Positions 1 to 6,082 of a stretch of 9,959 nucleotides of DNA are shown one piece after another. Made by a program: the position numbers and the translations under genes. Under the pieces are notes generated by a model, which saw only the letters and a list, made by a program, of their open reading frames with translations, was not told the origin of the DNA and searched no databases. The DNA is from Xanthocytophaga sp031424975. Its GTDB lineage: Bacteria > Bacteroidota > Bacteroidia > Cytophagales > 172606-1. The stretch's first letter is position 1, and the number at the start of each line of letters is the position of its first letter. The stretch lies in the NCBI GenBank assembly GCA_031424975.1, contig JANPIL010000016.1, positions 1-9,959 on the forward strand, read 5' to 3'.

Positions 1-32
1 ATTCGCCACAACAGGACATTGGCCACCAGACG

Positions 33-881
33 ATGAAGGCAAAATACATCAACCCGTTCACAGATTTCGGATTCAAGAAGATTTTCGGCGAGGAAGCCAG
101 CAAACCGATTTTGCTCGACTTCCTGAACGCCCTTCTGCCCCACCAGAACAAAATCGTCAATCTCTCTTTCAGCAACACCGAGCAGTTGGGCCAGACCGAA
201 GCCGACCGGAAAGCCATCTATGACATTTACTGTGAAAATGAGAATGGCGAGAAATTCATCGTGGAACTGCAAAAAGCCAAACAAAACTATTTTAAGGAGC
301 GGACCGTCTATTATTCAACTTTTCCCATCAGGGAGCAAGCTGAAAAAGGAAACTGGAACTACAACCTGAAAGCCGTGTATTGCATCGGCATTCTCGACTT
401 TACGTTTGACGACTACGAAAACGAACCGGAGAAAAGCGAAGTTGTCCATACCATCAGGCTGAAAAACCAGAACGGCAAGGTTTTCTACGACAAGCTGACC
501 TACATATACCTTGAGATGCCGAATTTCAACCAAGCCGAAAGCGAACTGCAAACCCGCTTGGACAAATGGCTGTATTTCATCAAGCACTTGGAGGACTTCC
601 AGACCATCCCGGCCATCTTCAGGGATGAGGTTTTCACCCGCGCCTTTGAAAAGGCCGAACTCGCCAAATTTGACCAGACGGAGTTGGACAGCTATGAAAA
701 CAGCCTGAAAACCTACCGCGATTTAAAAGGTGTCATTGACACTGCTTTTGACGAGGGGAAACTTGAAGGGAAACTTGAAGGGAAACTTGAAGTGGCAAAA
801 GCCCTCAAACAAAATGGTGTGCCAACTGACATCATAGCCAAGGCAACGGGGCTTTCCGAAAGCGAAGTGGACAGGCTGTGA
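33..881 (+). CDS. Rpn / PD-(D/E)XK nuclease family transposase-like protein
   Basis: This 282-residue protein belongs to the PDDEXK_2/Rpn group, whose members are DNA endonucleases linked to recombination and, in some bacteria, phage defence. The N-terminus NPFTDFGFKKIFGEE is the family hallmark. The likely catalytic core is the Asp of YDIYC (about residue 65) and the E-x-Q of VELQ (about residues 78-80), followed by the usual KERTVYYST stretch. The C-terminus holds three GKLE repeats (residues 242-253) and ends in a helix-turn-helix-like tail (GVPTDIIAKATGLSESEVDRL), common in Bacteroidota members. The start at 33 gives the canonical N-terminus. Base composition is visibly more A+T-rich than the neighbouring genes, suggesting horizontal acquisition. 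No partner gene is visible. Five bases after its stop lies a copy of the dispersed repeat, then a strong hairpin. Family assignment is firm; the in vivo role is unknown. Confidence 0.9.
   Translation: MKAKYINPFTDFGFKKIFGEEASKPILLDFLNALLPHQNKIVNLSFSNTEQLGQTEADRKAIYDIYCENENGEKFIVELQKAKQNYFKERTVYYSTFPIREQAEKGNWNYNLKAVYCIGILDFTFDDYENEPEKSEVVHTIRLKNQNGKVFYDKLTYIYLEMPNFNQAESELQTRLDKWLYFIKHLEDFQTIPAIFRDEVFTRAFEKAELAKFDQTELDSYENSLKTYRDLKGVIDTAFDEGKLEGKLEGKLEVAKALKQNGVPTDIIAKATGLSESEVDRL
756..791 (+). repeat. 12-bp tandem repeat, three units, within the Rpn-like gene
   Basis: Three identical units of GGGAAACTTGAA run head to tail, each encoding Gly-Lys-Leu-Glu, so gain or loss of a unit keeps the frame. 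They sit between the nuclease domain and the C-terminal tail. Such in-frame repeats are common near the C-terminus of this family and are candidates for length variation between strains. Confidence 0.9.
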
Positions 882-885
882 TTTG

Positions 886-914
886 AAACAGTATCCCCTA
901 AAAACACTAAACCC
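886..914 (+). repeat. Dispersed bipartite repeat, copy 1
   Basis: AGTATC at 890-895, 13 bases, AAACCC at 909-914; the upstream part reads AAACAGTATC, the C variant. It starts five bases after the Rpn gene stop. Its AAACCC half forms the outer 5' arm of the terminator hairpin at 909-945. Confidence 0.85.
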
Positions 915-945
915 CCGCCGGTGTCAGGCACACCGGCGGGGGTTT
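909..945. terminator. Bidirectional rho-independent terminator between convergent genes
   Basis: A perfect 15-bp stem (909-923 with 931-945) closes over a 7-base loop; its core is CCCCCGCCGGTG. The + strand continues TTTTCTT and the - strand TTTAGTGTTTTTA. It lies between the convergent ends of the Rpn-like gene and ribBA, so it can serve both. The outermost AAACCC belongs to repeat copy 1. Confidence 0.8.
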
Positions 946-962
946 TCTTGGGCAAGCCCATC

Positions 963-992
963 GGGTTTGGGCTTCCTGGAAGATACTATTTT
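963..992 (-). repeat. Dispersed bipartite repeat, copy 2, overlapping the ribBA stop codon
   Basis: GGGTTT at 963-968, 13 bases, GATACT at 982-987, then ATTTTT. Read on the - strand it is AAATAGTATC-N13-AAACCC. The TAG inside AATAGTATC (986-988) is the stop codon of ribBA. The 13-base gap contains a perfect CTTCC-A-GGAAG dyad. With copy 1 it forms an inverted pair around the terminator. Confidence 0.85.
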
Positions 993-2242
993 TCCGTGCC
1001 GTTTTCGGTCTTGCCGCCTTGCAATATCGTGTGACCCATCTTGTCGCGCTTGGTGGCCAAGTATTTCTCATTGTGCGGGTTGGATGCCATTTCCAGCGGC
1101 ACCGTGTCCACGATTTCCAGTCCGTAGCCCACCAGTGCGGCGCGTTTCTTGGGGTTGTTGGAAATCAGCCGGATGTTGCCCAAGCCCAAGTCGCGCAGTA
1201 TCTGCGCGCCCACGCCGTAGTCGCGTTCGTCCATGCCGAAGCCCAGCTCCAAGTTGGCCTGCACCGTGTCGCGGCCCATTTCCTGCAGTTTGTAGGCTTT
1301 CAGCTTGTTGAGCAGCCCGATGCCGCGCCCTTCCTGATTCATGTACAGCACCACGCCCTTGCCTTCGGCTTCCACGAGTTGCATGGCCCGGTGCAGTTGC
1401 CCACCGCAGTCGCAGCGGCACGAGCCGAACACATCACCCGTCACGCACGATGAATGCACGCGCACCATCACCGGTTCATCTTTTTCCCAGCGGCCTTTCA
1501 CCAACGCCAAATGGATGTCGCCGGTGTTTTCCTGCCGGTAGGCAATCAAGTCGAAATGGCCGAATTCGGTGGGCATATCCACGCCTATTTCGCGCTTGAT
1601 CAGGCTTTCGTAGCGCAGCCGGTATTCTATCAAGTGCTTGATGCTCACCAATTTCAACCCGAACTTGTCGGCCAGTTGGCGCAGTTGCGGCAGCCGCGCC
1701 ATTGAGCCGTCGTCGTCCATGACTTCTATCAGCACGCCGCCGGGACGCAAGCCCGCCAGCACCGAAAAATCAAGCGAGGCTTCGGTGTGGCCGGTGCGGC
1801 GCAACACCCCGCCCTTTTTGGCTTTGAGCGGAAAAATATGTCCCGGACGACCCAGATCCGTCGGTTTCGTATCCGGATTCACCAACGCCTGAACGGTGGC
1901 CGAACGGTCGTAGGCGGAGATTCCGGTGGTGCAGCCGTTGCCCAGCAAATCCACCGAAACCGTGAAAGGCGTTTCGTGCGTGGCCGTGTTGCGCCCCACC
2001 ATCAAATCCAGTCCCAGCTCCTCGCAGCGGTCTTCGGTCAGCGAAACGCAGAGCAGTCCGCCCGCCTCCTTGCGCATGAAATTCACGATTTCGGGGGTCG
2101 TTTTTTCGGCGGCGCAAATCATATCACCCTCATTCTCACGGCCTTCATCGTCCACGACGATGATGATTCCGCCTTCCCTGATGGCGGCAATGGCTTCCTC
2201 GATGGTGTCCAAACGGATGGGTTCCAAAACTTCGTTTTTCAT
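986..2242 (-). CDS. ribBA: Bifunctional 3,4-dihydroxy-2-butanone-4-phosphate synthase / GTP cyclohydrolase II
   Basis: This 418-residue cytoplasmic enzyme feeds both branches of riboflavin synthesis: ribulose 5-phosphate to 3,4-dihydroxy-2-butanone 4-phosphate, and GTP to the diaminopyrimidine precursor. The N-terminal half has the DHBP synthase motifs DDEGRENEGD (31-40) and RTGHTEA (149-155). The C-terminal half has the GTP cyclohydrolase II zinc site in SSCVTGDVFGSCRCDCGGQL (three conserved Cys) and the catalytic stretch NQEGRGIGLLNKLKAYKLQ, DYGVGAQIL and NNPKK. Both domains look complete and the length is normal. The start is the ATG at 2240-2242, which gives the usual N-terminus; no clear Shine-Dalgarno is seen, and repeat copy 3 ends eight bases before it. 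The stop codon falls in repeat copy 2. I saw none of the conserved FMN riboswitch segments upstream. Confidence 0.97.
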   Translation of the reverse strand: MKNEVLEPIRLDTIEEAIAAIREGGIIIVVDDEGRENEGDMICAAEKTTPEIVNFMRKEAGGLLCVSLTEDRCEELGLDLMVGRNTATHETPFTVSVDLLGNGCTTGISAYDRSATVQALVNPDTKPTDLGRPGHIFPLKAKKGGVLRRTGHTEASLDFSVLAGLRPGGVLIEVMDDDGSMARLPQLRQLADKFGLKLVSIKHLIEYRLRYESLIKREIGVDMPTEFGHFDLIAYRQENTGDIHLALVKGRWEKDEPVMVRVHSSCVTGDVFGSCRCDCGGQLHRAMQLVEAEGKGVVLYMNQEGRGIGLLNKLKAYKLQEMGRDTVQANLELGFGMDERDYGVGAQILRDLGLGNIRLISNNPKKRAALVGYGLEIVDTVPLEMASNPHNEKYLATKRDKMGHTILQGGKTENGTEK

Positions 2243-2534
2243 GGGTGACAGGTTTAGTGCTTTTGAAAGATACTGTTTTTGAATTTAGAATCCTGAATGA
2301 TGCAATAAATGAAAAGAGTGCGGAATCGGGATTGCTGAATGAAATAAGAACACGGAACAACCACTTGGCTGAGCCAAGCGGCAACGCCCTTGGATTGGGC
2401 CGGGCAGCGTTTGCGCCAATCGCCGGACTTGGAAAGTCCGCCTACCCTTGCGTCAACTGCCGCGCGTCTGCGACTCGCTTGGCCGAAAACGCAAACCCGT
2501 TCTATCAATCAACAGAAAACCGGGGCTAAAAAAT
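2243..2534. other. Gene-free spacer between ribBA and pabB with stem-forming segments
   Basis: Of these 292 bases, 2250-2280 are repeat copy 3. Bases 2281-2360 are A+T-rich with many GAAT-like words. Bases 2361-2490 are G+C-rich and can fold: CTTGGC-TGA-GCCAAG at 2364-2378, a 7-bp stem with GGA loop at 2424-2440, and an 8-bp outer pairing GCCAAGCG (2373-2380) with CGCTTGGC (2476-2483) that competes with the first. No protein-like reading frame and no tRNA-like fold is apparent. The ribBA promoter should lie here on the - strand, but I cannot place it. Confidence 0.6.
2250..2280 (-). repeat. Dispersed bipartite repeat, copy 3, in the ribBA leader
   Basis: GGTTT at 2251-2255, 13 bases, GATACT at 2269-2274, then GTTTTT. 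It is the C variant (ACAGTATC on the - strand) and one base short in the C-run. It ends eight bases before the ribBA ATG, in the place where a ribosome binding site would normally be. Confidence 0.82.
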
Positions 2535-3845
2535 TCACGGTTGCCCTCCGGGTTGCAATGCCCGGCGCATGGTTTCGGCTTTGAGCAGGCATTCCTCGTA
2601 TTCCTGTTCGGCATCGGCATCGTAGGTTATCGCACTGCCCACCGAAAAGGAAAGGCATTGGCGGTGGGCATCGTACAAGATGCTGCGTATGACCACGTTG
2701 AAATCAAAATCGCCGCCGGGTGCAACGTAGCCCACCGCGCCCGAATACAGGCCGCGCCGCGCATCCTCGTAGTCGTCAATCAATTGCATGGCCCTGATTT
2801 TGGGTGCGCCGGTCATGCTGCCCATCGGGAAAGCGTTGCGGATGATTTCGGCAAATTCCACGCCGGGCCGCACCCGCGCCGACACCGTGGAAATCATCTG
2901 GTGCAGCGCGGCAAACGTGTAGATGCCAAACATTTCGTCCACGCGGGTGGTGCCCGGCACGGCACTGCGCGCCAAGTCATTGCGCACCAAATCCACGATC
3001 ATCATGTTTTCTGCGCGTTCCTTTTCGCTGCCGCGCAGTTGTTCTTTTAGAATAGTATCTTCCAAAACGGTCAAACCCCGCCTGGCCGTGCCTTTGATGG
3101 GCATGGAAATGAGGCGGCTGTCCGTTTTTTTCAGGAACCGCTCGGGCGAGGCGCACAACAGGTACTGGTCTTCCATTTTGCCGAACACGGAAAACGGCAT
3201 CGGCGAAAGCCGGTTCAGTGCCAGATACGTCTGCAAAGGATTGATGCGGGCGTTTTCGGCAAAGAATTCCATGCAGTAGTTTATCTCGTACACATCGCCA
3301 TCCAGAATGTGTTCGCGCAGTTTCTCGACGCTGCGCAAGTAATCGCCGCGCGAAGTCCGCTGCCGGATTTCTCCGGTGAAAGACGGGTTTCCGGGCGTGG
3401 TTTCCGTTGCGAGAATGGCGTTGAAAACCTGCTCCGGCTCGCCAAAAGTGGCGATTTCAAGCGTATTTTCCCGGAACCAGACCAAGTGTTCGGGCACGTA
3501 GAAGCACGCGTCGGGAAAATGCCCGGATCCGGGATTTTGGCTGGCGAGGTTCTCAATCTCGTTTTTCAAATCATAGCCCAAATGCCCGATAATCCATTCG
3601 TTGTTTCGGTTATGAAAATCCTGCAAGTCGCTGAAAACCTGATTCTTGCGCAGCGGCACTATCTGCCTTGCCACGGCGGCCAGCAGCACCGGGAAGCCGC
3701 CATTGGGATAGTTGCCGCCCATGCCATTGTCGGTAAAGAAATGGAAATGGCTTAATTGGGCGGCCCAATGCAGGGCTTTCAAGATGACTTCATCCGGCGG
3801 ACAAGCTTCGGGAAGGGGAAACACGCGGTGGATTCTTGCTGGCAT
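2535..3845 (-). CDS. pabB: Aminodeoxychorismate synthase component I (chorismate-binding protein)
   Basis: This 436-residue protein is of the anthranilate synthase/PabB family. The PIKGT motif, with the Lys typical of PabB rather than the Ala of TrpE, points to 4-amino-4-deoxychorismate formation for folate. Other family motifs are DVYEINYC, ASPERFL, SEKERAENMMIVDLVRNDL, FPMGSMTGAPK (usually PGGS; here Met replaces the first Gly) and RRGLYSGAVGY, carrying the Mg/chorismate-site residues. No glutaminase (PabA) or lyase (PabC) gene is in the window. The ATG at 3843-3845 gives a plausible N-terminus. A complete copy of the dispersed repeat lies antisense within codons 256-266 (GLTVLEDTIL), yet alignment from memory to TrpE/PabB relatives needs no gap there. 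PabB over TrpE or a menaquinone isochorismate synthase is favoured by motif, not proved. Confidence 0.9.
   Translation of the reverse strand: MPARIHRVFPLPEACPPDEVILKALHWAAQLSHFHFFTDNGMGGNYPNGGFPVLLAAVARQIVPLRKNQVFSDLQDFHNRNNEWIIGHLGYDLKNEIENLASQNPGSGHFPDACFYVPEHLVWFRENTLEIATFGEPEQVFNAILATETTPGNPSFTGEIRQRTSRGDYLRSVEKLREHILDGDVYEINYCMEFFAENARINPLQTYLALNRLSPMPFSVFGKMEDQYLLCASPERFLKKTDSRLISMPIKGTARRGLTVLEDTILKEQLRGSEKERAENMMIVDLVRNDLARSAVPGTTRVDEMFGIYTFAALHQMISTVSARVRPGVEFAEIIRNAFPMGSMTGAPKIRAMQLIDDYEDARRGLYSGAVGYVAPGGDFDFNVVIRSILYDAHRQCLSFSVGSAITYDADAEQEYEECLLKAETMRRALQPGGQP
3049..3078 (+). repeat. Dispersed bipartite repeat, copy 4, inside pabB
   Basis: AGTATC at 3054-3059, 13 bases, AAACCC at 3073-3078, on the strand opposite to pabB. 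The coding strand reads Gly-Leu-Thr-Val-Leu-Glu-Asp-Thr-Ile-Leu through it. It is a full match of both halves with exact spacing, and it supplies residues where the family expects E-D-x-x-L. Confidence 0.8.
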
Positions 3846-3943
3846 ACCACAAAAATAGGCAATTCCGGGGCGGCCTCCGTGCGGTTTTTCCGGTTCATGT
3901 TTTTTGTCGTAAACTTGCGTTGGCTTTACCTGAAAACTGACGC
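3846..3943. other. Divergent promoter region pabB / hisB
   Basis: This 98-bp segment must hold promoters for both genes and is the only intergenic region long enough for the dispersed repeat that lacks it. On the - strand TATTTTTG (3850-3857) fits the Bacteroidota -7 box TAnnTTTG but lies only four bases from the pabB ATG, with no -33 TTTG at the right distance. No -7/-33 pair is convincing for hisB. Confidence 0.4.
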
Positions 3944-5128
3944 ATGAAAAAAGTGCTTTTCATTGACCGCGACGGCACCATCATCACCGAACCCCTCCCC
4001 GACCGGCAGATAGACTCGCTCGAAAAACTGGAATTCATCCCCAAGGCAATCAGCAACCTGCGCCAAATTGCGGAGGAAACGGATTATGAACTGGTGATGG
4101 TGACCAACCAGGACGGGCTGGGCACGGATTCGTTTCCCGAAGATACGTTCTGGCCGCCGCACAAGGCCATGTTACGGACGCTGGCCGGCGAGAACGTGCA
4201 TTTCGCCGCCGTCCACATTGACCGCAGTTTCGCGCACCAAAACCTGCCCACGCGCAAGCCCGGCACCGCCATGCTCGGCCAGTATTTGGCCGGGGATTAT
4301 GACCTGGCAAACTCATACGTGATCGGCGACCGGGCAACGGATGTGCAACTGGCCCGCAACTTGGGCGCAAAGGCAATCCTGTTCAATTCCGAAGTCCGAA
4401 TTCCGAGTTCCGAATTAGAAAACAGTATCCCCGCTGAAGACGGGGCTTTCAGCTTTCAAAAAACCCAAACCCCCGACTTTCCACTTTTGCCTTCCGACTT
4501 GGTTACGGCGGATTGGGATGAGATTTACCGGCATCTGAAACTGCCCGCCCGCGTGGCCGAAGTGACGCGCCACACCAAGGAGACGCAGATTTCAATCAGG
4601 CTGAACCTGGACGGCACGGGCCAAGGCCAGATGCGCACGGGCCTCGGCTTTTTCGACCATATGCTTGACCAGCTTGCCAAGCATTCGGGTGCGGACTTGG
4701 ACATAACCGTGGCTGGCGACCTGCACATTGACGAACACCACACCATCGAAGACACCGCGCTGGCACTCGGCGAAGCCTACGCCAAGGCCCTCGGCGACAA
4801 GCGGGGAACCAACCGGTACGGTTTCCTGCTCCCCATGGACGAGGCACTGGCACAAGTGGCGATTGACTTTTCGGGCAGGCCGTGGCTGGTGTGGGATGCG
4901 GATTTCAAACGCGAGAAAATCGGCGAGATGCCGACGGAGATGTTTTTCCACTTCTTCAAATCGTTTGCGGATGCGGCCAAGTGCAACCTGAACATCAAGG
5001 TGGAGGGCGATAACGAACACCACAAGATTGAGGCGATTTTCAAGGCATTCGCCAAAGCCATTAAAATGGCCGTGGCCCGCAATGTGCATGAACTGGACAG
5101 CCTGCCCAGCACCAAGGGAACGTTATAG
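3944..5128 (+). CDS. hisB: Bifunctional histidinol-phosphatase / imidazoleglycerol-phosphate dehydratase
   Basis: This 394-residue cytoplasmic enzyme carries out two steps of histidine synthesis. Residues 1 to about 147 are a HAD phosphatase: DRDGT (Asp8 and Asp10 catalytic), TNQDG, RKPGT and GDRATD. The loop before RKPGT (HIDRSFAHQNLPT) lacks the Cys/His zinc ligands of E. coli HisB, as I recall for Bacteroidota forms. Residues about 203-394 are the dehydratase, with metal-binding DEHHTIED and EGDNEHHKIEA, plus GFFDHML, SGRP and the C-terminal LPSTKGTL. The linker of about 40 residues between domains seems longer than usual and is built from low-complexity CCGAATT/CCGAGTT DNA plus a copy of the dispersed repeat with a hairpin inside, all in frame. 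No other his gene is nearby. Confidence 0.96.
   Translation: MKKVLFIDRDGTIITEPLPDRQIDSLEKLEFIPKAISNLRQIAEETDYELVMVTNQDGLGTDSFPEDTFWPPHKAMLRTLAGENVHFAAVHIDRSFAHQNLPTRKPGTAMLGQYLAGDYDLANSYVIGDRATDVQLARNLGAKAILFNSEVRIPSSELENSIPAEDGAFSFQKTQTPDFPLLPSDLVTADWDEIYRHLKLPARVAEVTRHTKETQISIRLNLDGTGQGQMRTGLGFFDHMLDQLAKHSGADLDITVAGDLHIDEHHTIEDTALALGEAYAKALGDKRGTNRYGFLLPMDEALAQVAIDFSGRPWLVWDADFKREKIGEMPTEMFFHFFKSFADAAKCNLNIKVEGDNEHHKIEAIFKAFAKAIKMAVARNVHELDSLPSTKGTL
4418..4474 (+). repeat. Dispersed bipartite repeat, copy 5, interrupted, in the hisB linker
   Basis: AGTATC at 4424-4429, a 24-base insertion at 4430-4453, then the normal 13 bases (4454-4466) and AAACCC at 4467-4472. It is read as ENSIP...KTQTP (residues 159-177). 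The insert makes a terminator-like stem, CCCCG (4429-4433) with CGGGG (4441-4445) followed by CTTTC, or alternatively GCTGAA with TTCAGC. Because 24 is a multiple of three, the frame is kept. Confidence 0.8.
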
Positions 5129-5163
5129 CAACGTTTCCCACGGGAAGTTCGGACAATATGCTG

Positions 5164-5192
5164 AAATAGTATCTTTTAAAAATGACAAACCC
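5164..5192 (+). repeat. Dispersed bipartite repeat, copy 6, between hisB and riboflavin synthase
   Basis: AGTATC at 5168-5173, 13 bases (TTTTAAAAATGAC), AAACCC at 5187-5192. It begins about 35 bases after the hisB stop and ends 34 bases before the next ATG. Downstream there is only a weak CCCTTTAGGG dyad. Confidence 0.88.
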
Positions 5193-5226
5193 ACCCAGCC
5201 AAAACTCCCTTTAGGGCTTTTACACC

Positions 5227-5817
5227 ATGTTCACCGGAATCATTGAGACCGTTGCCGAAATCGGCGCGTTGAAGGCGGAAGGCACCAACCTGACGTTCAC
5301 GCTGCACACGCCGCTGGCCGCCGAACTGAAAATTGACCAGAGCGTGGCGCACAACGGCGTGTGCCTGACTGTGACCGAAGCCTGGGCCACGGGCTACACC
5401 GTGACGGCCATCCAAGAGACGCTGCAAAAAACCAGTCTGGGCCAGTGGAAACCCGGCACGCTGGTGAACCTGGAACGGTGCATGGCCGCCAATGGCCGTT
5501 TCGACGGACACATTGTGCAGGGCCACGTGGATCAGACCGGCATTTGCACGCAGGTAACGGACATGGACGGCAGTTGGGTTTTCAGTTTCGGTTATGATCC
5601 AGCACCGGGCAACATCACCGTCGAGAAAGGCTCAGTGTGCATCAACGGCGTGAGCCTGACCGTGGTTGACTCGCGCGATGACGGTTTCAGCGTGGCCATT
5701 ATCCCTTACACGTATGCGCACACCAATTTCCGGCAGTTGGCGGTTGGCGACCGGGTAAATCTGGAGTTTGATGTCATTGGTAAGTATTTGATGAAAATCA
5801 TGCAGAAAAAGCAGTGA
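5227..5817 (+). CDS. ribE: Riboflavin synthase, alpha chain
   Basis: This 196-residue enzyme converts two 6,7-dimethyl-8-ribityllumazine molecules to riboflavin plus the pyrimidine precursor. It starts with the near-invariant MFTGIIE, which fixes the start at 5227. It has the two tandem lumazine-binding repeats of the family: the first contains NGVCLTV (about residues 43-49), the second NGVSLTV (about 140-146). GHIVQGHVDQTG lies between them. Length and both repeats are normal. It is downstream of hisB on the same strand with a 98-bp gap holding repeat copy 6, so cotranscription is possible but not shown. No FMN riboswitch-like sequence is seen upstream, though this gene is in the same pathway as ribBA at 986-2242. 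The same protein is named ribC in some species. Confidence 0.97.
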   Translation: MFTGIIETVAEIGALKAEGTNLTFTLHTPLAAELKIDQSVAHNGVCLTVTEAWATGYTVTAIQETLQKTSLGQWKPGTLVNLERCMAANGRFDGHIVQGHVDQTGICTQVTDMDGSWVFSFGYDPAPGNITVEKGSVCINGVSLTVVDSRDDGFSVAIIPYTYAHTNFRQLAVGDRVNLEFDVIGKYLMKIMQKKQ

Positions 5818-6082
5818 CACGTTGCTACCTTTCGATTGGAACCATTGCGGATTGGTTCTGCCGAATGCCGCAAGCCACCCCGCAAAGCCGGGTTGGCGGT
5901 GTCTGGTTGCCGTCGAGGTTCGGCCCAGCCGGAGAACCGCCCCAAGGTTTCGGATGGGTGACATTGCGGACTTTTGCGCACCGGATTGAAAATAGTATCT
6001 GAAAACCAACGCAAACCCACCTTTTCCGTTACCGGCGGAAGACCGGATGGCGGCGTTTGCCGAGGACGAAAAAAACCAGCTC
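5818..6082. other. Gene-free region between riboflavin synthase and the LytTR regulator
   Basis: The 265 bases hold no credible gene. Bases 5839-5858 form a 6-bp stem (GAACCA/TGGTTC), and 5917-5938 form a stem GGTTC-GGC / GCC-GGA-GAACC. Neither is followed by a T run, so I do not call them terminators. Repeat copy 7 is at 5989-6018. The promoter of the regulator should be in the last 100 bases, but no -33/-7 pair is clear. Confidence 0.5.
5989..6018 (+). repeat. Dispersed bipartite repeat, copy 7, upstream of the LytTR gene
   Basis: AGTATC at 5994-5999, 13 bases (TGAAAACCAACGC), AAACCC at 6013-6018. Both conserved ends and the spacing are exact, but this copy has lost the self-complementary CTTTT..AAAAG character of the gap seen in most others. 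Confidence 0.85.

Noticed and set aside
883..1453. Open frames on the + strand over the ribBA 3' end
   Set aside because: They are composition artefacts of the G+C-rich antisense strand; RibBA is unambiguous on the other strand.
2243..2400. FMN riboswitch upstream of ribBA (also checked before ribE, 5129-5226)
   Set aside because: None of the conserved riboswitch segments could be recognised, and the space before ribE is too short once the repeat is taken out.
2361..2490. tRNA gene in the ribBA-pabB spacer
   Set aside because: There is no GGTTCGA-type T arm and no cloverleaf; only simple stems are present.
3850..3857. TATTTTTG as a pabB promoter -7 box
   Set aside because: It is only four bases from the ATG and has no TTTG at 17-23 bases upstream; a leaderless start is possible but unsupported.
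6047..6082. Earlier ATG start for the LytTR regulator
   Set aside because: The 12 extra residues (MAAFAEDEKNQL) have no counterpart in the family, which usually begins a few residues before the acidic pocket.
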